Positions 1-6,380 of a DNA stretch of 13,840 nucleotides are shown here, one piece after another (the stretch's first letter is position 1; every line of letters begins with the position of its first letter). The translations under genes and the position numbers were made by a program. Source of the DNA: an uncultured Actinomyces sp. (GTDB taxonomy: Bacteria > Actinomycetota > Actinomycetes > Actinomycetales > Actinomycetaceae); the NCBI GenBank assembly GCA_915063485.1, contig CAJZDJ010000052.1, positions 1 to 13,840 of the forward strand, written 5' to 3'. A model generated the notes under the pieces. It made no database searches and was not told where the DNA came from. It saw only the letters and a program-made list of their open reading frames with translations.

Positions 1-1280
1 CACTGTCTGGTCAAAGTGCCGCGCGCACCAGTGGGCCGCAGACGATTCCCCCACAGTCGATTCCTCCGCGCACTGGCTCAGCGCAGGCGCGTCCTTCTAG
101 CCGGGTGGGTCGCTCCGGCGGCGCCGTCCCCCTTCCCGACGACGTCGCCCCCGCACGCCCAGCGCCCCAAGCCACCCAGGTAGGACGCGGCGGGGCCCCT
201 ACGCGCACTGGCCTGCGCCCAGCCGCACAGCCAGCAACCGTACCCCCCAGGCGTAACTCTCGTGCATCCTCACGCCCAGTAATGCCCACACGTTTACCAG
301 TTGACGAACCACCAGCTAGCCCTAGTCGCGGTAAGCGCCGCTGGCTTAAATACACCAGCGCGGTGCTAGCAGTAATTTTGATCACCCTGTGTGGCTACAC
401 CTGGCACCTATGGAATAAGGCCAGTGACCAGCTGCGCCGGGTTGATGCGCTGTCAAGCATGGCTGATACTCCCGGCGAGACCTGGCTAATTGTGGGTTCA
501 GACTCGCGCGCCGACGGCGCCATTGCGGACACCACCACCGCCGGCCAACGCGCCGACTCAGTGATGGTGCTGCATAAAGCTGAAAACGGCCAAGCTTCGC
601 TAACCTCCCTGCCGCGTGACACTTATGTGAACATTCCCGGCTACGGTGAGGACAAGATCAACGCCTCCTACGCCTATGGCGGCGCCAAGCTGCTGGTAAA
701 AACCGTAGAGGGCTTAACCAAGATGAAGATCAACCACTATGTTGAAGTTGGCATGGGCGGCGTTAAAAACGTCGTGGATGCTGTAGGTGGGGTTGAAGCC
801 TGCCTGGACTACGACGTAGATGATCACGATTCAGGTTTGATCTGGAATACCGCGCAGGGCAAATGCCAGCAGGTTAACGGTGAAAAGGCGCTAGCTTTCT
901 CACGTATGCGTAAATCTGACCCCACTGGCGATATTGGCCGTGGCCTGCGTCAACGCGCCATTATTTCAGCGGCGGTAAAGAAGGCCATGTCGCCCTCTAC
1001 TCTGCTTAATCCCTCAGCCACCAGCAAACTGGTTGACGCCGGTACTGGCTCACTAACTGTGGATAAGGATTCAGGGGTGTGGGATATTGGTCAAATGGTG
1101 CTGGCTTTCCGCGCCGCTTCAAACGATGGCCTAACCGGCGCTCCCCCCATTGAAGACCCCGACTATGAGCCGGGAGATGTGGGCTCCACCGTGTTGCTGG
1201 TAGACACCACCGCACCGATTTTCTTCGGCAAGGTGCGCGATGGAAGGCTCACCGCCAGCGACTTCAACCAGGCCAAATAA
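1..1280 (+). CDS. LCP (LytR-CpsA-Psr) family cell-wall glycopolymer ligase, 5' partial
   Basis: LCP enzymes move undecaprenyl-linked glycopolymers onto peptidoglycan at the outer membrane face. Counting from the GTG at 105, there is a Pro/Arg/Ala-rich, probably cytoplasmic N-terminal tail (1-78), one membrane segment (about 80-103), then the LCP domain. Seen in it are GSDSRAD (131-137), R-A-D-S (149-152), the PRD motif (170-172), KINASY (184-189), and the Arg-rich active-site stretch with RMRKSDPTGD and GRGLRQR (267-284). These match the conserved Asp/Arg residues that bind the pyrophosphate-Mg of the lipid substrate. The frame stays open from 105 back to base 3, continuing the same Pro-rich composition. 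No Shine-Dalgarno-like sequence precedes GTG 105, so the true start is probably outside the window. The gene ends at a strong hairpin shared with convergent galE. Family call is very secure; the exact polymer attached is unknown. Confidence 0.93.
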   Translation, partial: LSGQSAARTSGPQTIPPQSIPPRTGSAQARPSSRVGRSGGAVPLPDDVAPARPAPQATQVGRGGAPTRTGLRPAAQPATVPPRRNSRASSRPVMPTRLPVDEPPASPSRGKRRWLKYTSAVLAVILITLCGYTWHLWNKASDQLRRVDALSSMADTPGETWLIVGSDSRADGAIADTTTAGQRADSVMVLHKAENGQASLTSLPRDTYVNIPGYGEDKINASYAYGGAKLLVKTVEGLTKMKINHYVEVGMGGVKNVVDAVGGVEACLDYDVDDHDSGLIWNTAQGKCQQVNGEKALAFSRMRKSDPTGDIGRGLRQRAIISAAVKKAMSPSTLLNPSATSKLVDAGTGSLTVDKDSGVWDIGQMVLAFRAASNDGLTGAPPIEDPDYEPGDVGSTVLLVDTTAPIFFGKVRDGRLTASDFNQAK

Positions 1281-1296
1281 GGCTCCCAAATAAACA

Positions 1297-1333
1297 CTTA
1301 AGGCCCGTTGAGTTTTACTCAACGGGCCTTAAG
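1297..1333. terminator. Bidirectional hairpin between LCP gene and galE
   Basis: Arms 1297-1312 and 1318-1333 pair perfectly over 16 bp with a 5-base loop (1313-1317). The gene stops lie 17 bases to the left (LCP) and 33 bases to the right (galE). Read leftwards the hairpin is followed by a T-rich stretch (complement of 1288-1296). Read rightwards only a short CTTT follows. It probably ends both convergent transcripts, more classically for galE. Confidence 0.85.
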
Positions 1334-1366
1334 CTTTGCCAGCTCAACGCCAGCTAGTAGTTGGGT

Positions 1367-2374
1367 TTAGAAATGTGGGCGCTTAGGGTCAGCCTGCCAA
1401 GCGGTGTAGCTGGAGGTGACAATGTCGTCCAGGTTGTACTGGGCCTGCCAGCCAAGTACCTCGGTGATGCGCGTGGCGTTACCGATTAGCTTGGGCGGGT
1501 CGCCGGCGCGGCGCGGCAGCTCTTCAGGCTCCAGCTTGGAGCCAGTAGCTGCGATTACCTTGGCTACCACTTCACGCACTGAAGCGCCCTGGCCCGTGCC
1601 CACATTGAATACGTGAGCCTGCATTTGCTTGCCGTTGCCCAGGTAGTCCAGGGCGGCGATGTGGGCGGTAGCTAGATCACGCACGTGGATGTAGTCGCGG
1701 ATGCAGGTACCGTCAGGGGTGTCGTAGTCGGTCCCGAAGATCTTGGGGGTATCGCCCTTAACTAGGCGCTCCATAACCATCGGGATCAGGTTTAGCGTGG
1801 CCATGTCACCTAGGTCGTCCCAGCCGGCTCCGGCTACGTTGAAGTAGCGCAGGCCCGCCCAACGCAGCCCCCAGGCGCGCTCGCAGTCAGCCATCATCCA
1901 TTCGCCGATTAGTTTGGTTTCGCCGTAGGGGTTGATGGGGTGGCAGGCTACTTCTTCATCGACGACGGCGACGTCGGGCATCCCGTAAACGGCTGCGGAG
2001 GAGGAGAAGATCATCTGATCCACCCCAGCCTGTTCCATGGCGGCCAGCATATTGGCTAGGCCACCAATGTTTTGCTGGTAGTACCAGGCCGGGCGAGCCA
2101 CTGACTCGCCTACCTGCTTGCGCGCAGCGAAGTGGATTACGCAGTCCACGCCTTCTTGGCGCATTACCTGTTCTAGGCGCTCTTGGGCCTGGGCTCCAGC
2201 CACGTCAAGCTGCACTAGCTTGGCTTGACCGATGCGCTCGGGTGTGCCGTAAGACAGGTCATCTACGACAACTACTTTGTCGCCGCGTTCAAGTAGTAGG
2301 CGCACAACGTGGGCGCCAATGTATCCGGCACCGCCCGCTACTAGGACGGTTCGAGGCTCGTGTTTTGTGTTCAC
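1367..2374 (-). CDS. galE: UDP-glucose 4-epimerase
   Basis: Interconverts UDP-glucose and UDP-galactose in the cytoplasm, supplying UDP-Gal for glycan synthesis and serving the Leloir pathway. The 335-residue protein has the full-length extended SDR architecture: the NAD-binding GGAGYIG at 14-20, the acidic residues closing beta-2 (VVVVDDLSYG), the serine motif FSSSAAVYG (123-131), and the catalytic Y150-G-E-T-K154. A UDP-sugar-binding RYFNVAGA segment follows. The start is GTG at 2374. A TAGGAT element lies exactly 6 bases upstream (2381-2386), readable either as a -10 box for a leaderless mRNA or as an AGGA ribosome site. The gene converges on the LCP gene, with a hairpin between. A related NDP-sugar epimerase activity cannot be excluded, but length and motifs favour GalE. 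Confidence 0.93.
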   Translation of the reverse strand: MNTKHEPRTVLVAGGAGYIGAHVVRLLLERGDKVVVVDDLSYGTPERIGQAKLVQLDVAGAQAQERLEQVMRQEGVDCVIHFAARKQVGESVARPAWYYQQNIGGLANMLAAMEQAGVDQMIFSSSAAVYGMPDVAVVDEEVACHPINPYGETKLIGEWMMADCERAWGLRWAGLRYFNVAGAGWDDLGDMATLNLIPMVMERLVKGDTPKIFGTDYDTPDGTCIRDYIHVRDLATAHIAALDYLGNGKQMQAHVFNVGTGQGASVREVVAKVIAATGSKLEPEELPRRAGDPPKLIGNATRITEVLGWQAQYNLDDIVTSSYTAWQADPKRPHF

Positions 2375-2380
2375 CGCTCT

Positions 2381-2386
2381 ATCCTA
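2381..2386 (-). promoter_or_regulatory. TAGGAT element 6 bases before the galE start
   Basis: On the minus strand TAGGAT is followed by six bases and then the GTG start. It fits the actinobacterial TANNNT -10 box with transcription starting at the start codon (leaderless mRNA). Equally, its AGGA could be a Shine-Dalgarno with 7-base spacing. No good -35 hexamer is seen. Confidence 0.45.
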
Positions 2387-2512
2387 ACCCTAAAATTGTT
2401 CGGTTGTGTTCGATTTCGATAGTTTATGTCGCCTCTGGGTGGTTGCCTTAGCGCTTTGCAGCCTAGCTGCCGGCCAGCCCATATCAAACCCTGATCCAGC
2501 GCCAGCTACAAC

Positions 2513-3034
2513 CTAGTTGCCAGCCACGCGCTCAGCTAGCGCGCGCCCCTTAGCCTTAGCCAGCTCACCTAGCTCCACCTGGAACTGGCGCATAGCCGCC
2601 CGCAGCTGCTGAGCCTGCTCGCCCTCGCCGCTAGCCAAAATACGCACTGCTAGCAGGCCAGCATTACGCGCCCCACCAATAGAAACCGTGGCCACAGGCA
2701 CGCCGGCAGGCATCTGCACAATCGACAGCAGCGAATCCATGCCGTCCAGGTACTTCAACGGCACGGGCACACCAATCACCGGCAGCTCACTAACCGCCGC
2801 CAGCATTCCCGGCAGGTGGGCGGCCCCGCCAGCGCCGGCAATGATTACACGCAAACCACGCTCGCTGGCCTGGCGGCCATACTCAATCATTTCCACCGGC
2901 ATACGGTGAGCTGAAACCACCCGGGCCTCATAGCTAACACCGAACTCTTCCAGGGCCTTAGCGGCCGCTTCCATAGTGGGCCAGTCAGAATCCGACCCCA
3001 TCACAATGCCCACTACAGGCTGCTTATCGCTCAC
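2513..3034 (-). CDS. purE: N5-carboxyaminoimidazole ribonucleotide mutase, PurE class I
   Basis: Converts N5-CAIR, made by PurK, to CAIR in de novo purine synthesis. The chosen start is GTG at 3034, preceded by an AAAGGA ribosome site at 3041-3046 with 6 bases between. This gives a 173-residue protein of normal PurE length, starting V-S-D-K-Q just before the family's [11 protein letters not shown] motif. Also seen are SAHRMP with the catalytic His, the [11 protein letters not shown] loop, and PVIGVPV. A longer frame up to 3145 would add 37 residues that are only the out-of-frame tail of purK. PurK ends at 3085, leaving a 50-base gap, so the two are almost surely cotranscribed as purK-purE. 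Having PurK next door indicates the bacterial two-step route (class I PurE) rather than the AIR carboxylase form. Confidence 0.96.
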   Translation of the reverse strand: MSDKQPVVGIVMGSDSDWPTMEAAAKALEEFGVSYEARVVSAHRMPVEMIEYGRQASERGLRVIIAGAGGAAHLPGMLAAVSELPVIGVPVPLKYLDGMDSLLSIVQMPAGVPVATVSIGGARNAGLLAVRILASGEGEQAQQLRAAMRQFQVELGELAKAKGRALAERVAGN

Positions 3035-3040
3035 AGTTTT

Positions 3041-3046
3041 TCCTTT
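3041..3046 (-). promoter_or_regulatory. purE ribosome binding site
   Basis: AAAGGA on the minus strand, 6 bases before the GTG at 3034. It decides the start in favour of the short form of PurE rather than the frame open to 3145. It is a conventional Shine-Dalgarno, unlike the TAGGNT elements before galE and purK. Confidence 0.75.
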
Positions 3047-3084
3047 CAAGGTTTTTAAAGCACTAGTTAAACCACCGGGCAGCT

Positions 3085-4350
3085 TCACAGCTGCGGACAG
3101 GTAAGTACATGGGCCACCTGGCGGCCAATCTCTACCGCCTGCCAAGGATCTTGCCCCTGAGCCACACTCAAGTTCACATGCCCCAGCTTACGTCCGCGCC
3201 GAGCCTGCTTGCCGTAAAGGTGAATCTTGGCTTGCCCAGCCACCTGCAAAGCCTGGGCCAAGCGGCTAGAGGGGTCAGGTAGGGGCGCGTCAGTTTCTTG
3301 ACGCCAACCAATCACGTTAACCATTACGGTGGGCGCCACCAGCTGCGCACTACCTAACGGCCAGTCCAACACGGCCCGTAGGTGCTGCTCAAACTGGCTG
3401 GTTAGAGCCCCATCCTGGCTCCAGTGACCACTGTTGTGGGGGCGCATAGCCAGCTCATTGATATACAGCTGATCGCCGTCGTCAGCTTCAACCACAAACA
3501 TTTCCACTGCCAGCACACCGGTAACCTCAAGCTTGCTGGCTACGCGCTTAGCCACCTGCTGGGCTAGCGCGGCGGTAGCCGGTTTCAAACCTGGGGCTGG
3601 GGCCAGCACCGTGTCGCACATGCCCTCAACCTGCACGGTTTCCACCACCGGCCAAGCCTCCACCTGGCCACTGGGGTTACGGGCCACCAGGGCCGCAAGT
3701 TCACGGGTGAAGTTAACTGCCTGCTCTACCAGCAGGCAGCTGACCTGGGCGCCCCCTAGTGAGCCACCACCGCCCACACCGGCGCCGTCGGCCAAAGCTT
3801 TAAACCACTTTGCAGCCTCACCATTTTCAAGCTCAGCGGCGTCATTAACCAGCAGCACCCCGTGACCGTCATAGCCGCCCTGGGGGGTCTTTAACACCAC
3901 CGGCCAGCCATGCTGCAAGGCAAACTCAAGCACCTCAGCGGGCTGGCTAACCGGGCGCCAAGCCGGCTGAGGCAGATCCAAGCGCGTCATAGCGCGGCGC
4001 ATTTCTAGCTTGTCGCGGGCGTAAAGCAAAGCCTGGGCGCTAGGCTGCACCGATACACCCTGGGCCGCTAACTGCTGCAACAAGGCGTGATCTTGGTGCT
4101 CGTGTTCAAAAGTTAAAACCGCTGCGTCAGCTAGATCTTGGAGCTGCTCCCCCTGTTTGGGCTGCAGCAAATCACGCACTGCCCCGGCGTCGTCGGCCCG
4201 CCCCACTGGGGCATCAGGCATTACCTGCGCCGCAGACCCGTCCGGGGCCTCCACTAAAGCACGCAGGTGCACACCTAGCGCACTCGCTTCTTCTTGCATC
4301 ATGCGAGCTAACTGCCCGCCGCCAATAACTGCCACAGTTGGTGCACTCAC
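3085..4350 (-). CDS. purK: N5-carboxyaminoimidazole ribonucleotide synthase (ATP-grasp)
   Basis: Makes N5-CAIR from AIR, ATP and bicarbonate, directly before PurE in purine synthesis. The 421-residue protein has the expected order. First is the N-terminal pre-ATP-grasp fold with [13 protein letters not shown] (6-18). Next come the FEHEH segment and the RDKLEMR segment. The ATP-grasp core has [14 protein letters not shown] and the [14 protein letters not shown] strand. The metal-binding [19 protein letters not shown] completes it. Length is a little above the usual 360-400, partly because of a Gly-rich loop ([12 protein letters not shown]). The start is GTG at 4350, with TAGGCT six bases upstream. 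It is divergent from the first glycosyltransferase gene and leads into purE after 50 bases. Confidence 0.96.
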   Translation of the reverse strand: MSAPTVAVIGGGQLARMMQEEASALGVHLRALVEAPDGSAAQVMPDAPVGRADDAGAVRDLLQPKQGEQLQDLADAAVLTFEHEHQDHALLQQLAAQGVSVQPSAQALLYARDKLEMRRAMTRLDLPQPAWRPVSQPAEVLEFALQHGWPVVLKTPQGGYDGHGVLLVNDAAELENGEAAKWFKALADGAGVGGGGSLGGAQVSCLLVEQAVNFTRELAALVARNPSGQVEAWPVVETVQVEGMCDTVLAPAPGLKPATAALAQQVAKRVASKLEVTGVLAVEMFVVEADDGDQLYINELAMRPHNSGHWSQDGALTSQFEQHLRAVLDWPLGSAQLVAPTVMVNVIGWRQETDAPLPDPSSRLAQALQVAGQAKIHLYGKQARRGRKLGHVNLSVAQGQDPWQAVEIGRQVAHVLTCPQL

Positions 4351-4356
4351 GTTATT

Positions 4357-4362
4357 AGCCTA
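4357..4362 (-). promoter_or_regulatory. TAGGCT element 6 bases before the purK start
   Basis: On the minus strand TAGGCT is followed by AATAAC and the GTG start, the same spacing as the TAGGAT elements before galE and both glycosyltransferase genes. Its AGGC is a poorer Shine-Dalgarno than AGGA, which slightly favours the leaderless -10 reading. It faces a similar element 51 bases away on the other strand. Confidence 0.4.
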
Positions 4363-4377
4363 CCCGCCTTAAGCGGG
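4363..4377. promoter_or_regulatory. Palindrome in the purK/glycosyltransferase divergent promoter
   Basis: CCCGC-CTTAA-GCGGG is a 5-bp-arm inverted repeat directly upstream of the putative purK -10 element, in a 68-base intergenic region. The position suits an operator for purK, but the symmetry is short and no known regulator is recognised. Confidence 0.25.
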
Positions 4378-4412
4378 GCGTGCACTGAACGGCACACTTA
4401 GCAAAACCCACA

Positions 4413-4418
4413 TAGGAT
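4413..4418 (+). promoter_or_regulatory. TAGGAT element that sets the first GT-C start
   Basis: TAGGAT directly abuts the ATG at 4419 and lies six bases before the GTG at 4425. As a -10 box it would place the transcript start at the GTG. As AGGA Shine-Dalgarno it is 7 bases from the GTG and 1 base from the ATG. Both readings favour GTG 4425 over ATG 4419. Confidence 0.5.
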
Positions 4419-4424
4419 ATGGAC

Positions 4425-6170
4425 GTGCAACATTCAAGTATCCCCCATCGCCTCCAGGTACTGGCAGTGTGGGCTATTGCCTCGCTGATTGGGCTGCTGA
4501 TTTTTAATCTGGGCGGCCTAGACACCCCCCAGACTTATTGGAGCGCAGCTAAGCCCAGCTACCTGCAGCATGTGGCTTTTTGGGATTCTGAGTGGTACTA
4601 CCGCGTGGCCACCCAGGGCTACCCCGACTCCACCAGCTTGCCGATTGGTCAAGATGGCCGCGTGGGCCAAAACACCTGGGCATTTATGCCCATCTATGCC
4701 TATTTAAGTGGTGGCCTGGCCAAGCTACTCTCGGCTAACTATTACGCCTGCGCTGTGGTGGTGGCCTGGTTGGGCTCAGCTTTGGCGGCGTTAGGTTTGG
4801 ATGCCTGGATGCGTCCGCGCGTGGGTAAGGCGGCAAGTTTATTAGGGGTGGCGATTTTCTTCACCTGCGGCCCGGCCATTATTTTGCAGCTTCCTTACGC
4901 TGAGTCTTTGGGATTGGCGCTGGTGGCGATTGGTTTCGCGGTTTTAGCTAAGCGTCGTTTTGCCTGGGCCATGGTGGTGTTTGTACTGGCTGCTTTTACC
5001 CGCCCGATCGGGGTGCCGCTGGGGGCCGCCCTGGGCCTGTGGTGGGTTTGGGAGGAGCTGCGGGCGCGCGGTCTGATTTCGGCCTCCCGCTTTGATGCGT
5101 CTTTCTCTTCCGCCCGGGTTTATGCCGACGCCGACCCTTACGCCGCTAATTACGACGCCGCTAGTTACGCTGCTAGCACCGCTTACAGCGACGACGCCCC
5201 TAGCGATACGCCGGCCCTCGGCGCAGCCGCTGGCAGCGGCGCTAACGCTGCCACTGTTCCCAATGAGGCCGCTATTGCCTCTTTTGAAACTGCACCTGAC
5301 CTGACCGCGAGCGCTTCTTTTGAGCCCACCCCTCAGGCTATTCCTGCGCCTCCTAATGAGGCTGGCGCCGTGTCCCCTAGTGAGGCTGGCGCCGTCGGCA
5401 CTAAAACCACCGGCTCTACCCACACTGGCCCGCAAGCTGGTGACTCTGAAACTAGCGGACCTGAAGCTAGTGAGTCTGCCACTAGCGCCATTGCTTCTTT
5501 TGAGGCCGCCCCCATTGCAGCCAGCGCCGAGGCCTCCCCTGACTACGACGTCGTCGCTAATTACGAGGCCGCCACCCCTGGCAACGCGCCGGCCCCTGCA
5601 CCAGCCCCGCCAGCTTTGCCTAGCTTTACCCCTATGGATTTAAGCCCCATGCCGCTGAGCAGCAAAGACCGCCTGTGGCTGTTTGTTACTGCCGCAGTCA
5701 CCTGCGCGGCTGCCTTGACCTGGCCGCTGCTGGCTTGGATCGCTACCGGGCGCATGAGCGCATATGTGGACACGGAAACTGCTTGGCGCGGCGTTGACCT
5801 GGCCCCTTTTGAGGCCTGGATTAACCGCTCTGCTAGCTTTGGTGGCGCCCACGCAGGGGTTATTGGCCTGTTTGGGGTGCTGGTGCTTAGTGTATGCGTG
5901 TTGAGCTGGCCTCAGCTGCGTCAGTTAGGGCGGCTGACCTGGATGTGGTGCGTATGCTACTGGGTTTACCTGCTGATCTTCTTCGACCCTTCCTCCTCAG
6001 TTTTTCGCATGTTGCTGATGGTTGCCCCACTGGCCTGGGCTGTGGCAGCAAGGCTAAGTAAGCGCCCACGAGGCGCCTTGGCGGTTTTAACTGTAGGTGT
6101 GATCAGCCAGGTTTTGTGGGTAGCTTGGGTGTGGGATTACGGCTCAATTAGCATCCTGTGGGTTCCCTAA
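4425..6170 (+). CDS. Gpi18/PIG-V-like GT-C glycosyltransferase with large low-complexity insertion
   Basis: Predicted integral-membrane mannosyltransferase of the PIG-V/Gpi18 type (COG5542-like), expected to use a polyprenyl-phosphate sugar on the outer face. The start is taken as GTG 4425 rather than ATG 4419 because of TAGGAT spacing and because the protein then begins M-Q and aligns with its paralogue. It has 581 residues. Visible are an N-terminal membrane segment (LQVLAVW...), HVAFWDSEWYYR with the conserved catalytic-type Asp (D54), QNTWAFMP, QLPYAES, FTRPIGVP, YVDTETAWR, and a C-terminal WMWCVCYWVY...FFDPSSS block. About ten or eleven membrane segments are likely. Residues about 228-403 (5106-5633) are an Ala/Ser/Pro/Asp/Glu-rich, nearly Lys-free insertion in a loop predicted to be cytoplasmic from the charge pattern. 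The downstream paralogue has only about 28 residues there. Acceptor and donor sugars are unknown. Confidence 0.82.
   Translation: MQHSSIPHRLQVLAVWAIASLIGLLIFNLGGLDTPQTYWSAAKPSYLQHVAFWDSEWYYRVATQGYPDSTSLPIGQDGRVGQNTWAFMPIYAYLSGGLAKLLSANYYACAVVVAWLGSALAALGLDAWMRPRVGKAASLLGVAIFFTCGPAIILQLPYAESLGLALVAIGFAVLAKRRFAWAMVVFVLAAFTRPIGVPLGAALGLWWVWEELRARGLISASRFDASFSSARVYADADPYAANYDAASYAASTAYSDDAPSDTPALGAAAGSGANAATVPNEAAIASFETAPDLTASASFEPTPQAIPAPPNEAGAVSPSEAGAVGTKTTGSTHTGPQAGDSETSGPEASESATSAIASFEAAPIAASAEASPDYDVVANYEAATPGNAPAPAPAPPALPSFTPMDLSPMPLSSKDRLWLFVTAAVTCAAALTWPLLAWIATGRMSAYVDTETAWRGVDLAPFEAWINRSASFGGAHAGVIGLFGVLVLSVCVLSWPQLRQLGRLTWMWCVCYWVYLLIFFDPSSSVFRMLLMVAPLAWAVAARLSKRPRGALAVLTVGVISQVLWVAWVWDYGSISILWVP
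5106..5633 (+). other. Low-complexity insertion region in the first GT-C gene
   Basis: Encodes about 176 residues between RFDASF and the conserved LSPMPLSSKDR. The segment is acidic and rich in Ala, Ser, Pro, Thr, with recurring degenerate units: AIASFETAP, SASFEPTP and AIASFEAAP; NEAGAV and SEAGAV; NYDAASY and NYEAATP. It is probably intrinsically disordered. The two flanks align with the paralogue, so this is an expansion within the coding frame and not a gene fusion of a recognisable domain. Confidence 0.75.
5352..5399 (+). repeat. Two tandem 24-bp coding repeats
   Basis: Copies 5352-5375 and 5376-5399 share the core GAGGCTGGCGCCGT and differ at only a few bases, encoding PNEAGAVS and PSEAGAVG. 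They lie within the low-complexity insertion, keep the frame, and suggest growth of the insertion by local duplication. Confidence 0.7.
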
Positions 6171-6368
6171 ATTATTCGCAAATTTTTCCTTTTAAAATCG
6201 CCAGCTACCAAAACCTGCAGTTCAGCTCACATTTATAGACAATAGGACTATGTCAGGCTGCACAAGTTAATCGATTTGCTTTCAGTTTCAAGTTTTCATT
6301 AAGGTATTTCACTCATTTATCTGCCAGTTACCTTTATTTAGGCAGTACCAAAACATCCTGACGCCCAT

Positions 6369-6374
6369 TAGGAT
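6369..6374 (+). promoter_or_regulatory. TAGGAT element 6 bases before the second GT-C start
   Basis: TAGGAT, six bases (GCAAAT), then ATG 6381. The arrangement is identical in sequence and spacing to the one before GTG 4425 and before galE. It is either a -10 box of a leaderless promoter or an AGGA ribosome site at 7-base spacing. It implies that the second paralogue can be expressed on its own, after a 210-base AT-rich gap. Confidence 0.45.
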
Positions 6375-6380
6375 GCAAAT

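Noticed and set aside
137..150. Repeated GACGTC/GACGACGTCG palindromes here and near 1970, 5547, 7131 and 9962
   Set aside because: Most lie in coding sequence as Asp-Asp-Val type codons in GC-rich DNA; no constant spacing or orientation to genes.
11..385. 124-codon open frame antisense to the LCP N-terminal region
   Set aside because: Arg/Gly/Ala-rich shadow of the Pro-rich tail, no motifs.
2466..2478. GC-rich hairpin downstream of purE as a terminator
   Set aside because: Only four base pairs per arm and no T-tract on the minus strand; no convincing purE terminator was found in 2375-2512.
3035..3145. 37-codon N-terminal extension of PurE overlapping purK
   Set aside because: The extra residues are the purK end read in another frame; AAAGGA before GTG 3034 and the family's normal start support the short form.
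4944..5435. 163-codon open frame antisense to the first GT-C gene
   Set aside because: Arg/Gly/Ser-rich shadow of GC-rich, low-complexity coding DNA on the other strand; no family motif and no start signal.
5938..5965. 28-base block identical between the two GT-C paralogues (again at 7474-7501), as a sign of gene conversion
   Set aside because: It encodes WMWCVCYWV, where Trp and Met have single codons and Cys/Tyr two, so identity by constraint is nearly enough to explain it.
6235..6264. Tiny ORF (six codons) after a TAGGAC in the gap between the GT-C genes
   Set aside because: Spacing does not match the other TAGGNT elements and a six-codon frame can arise by chance.
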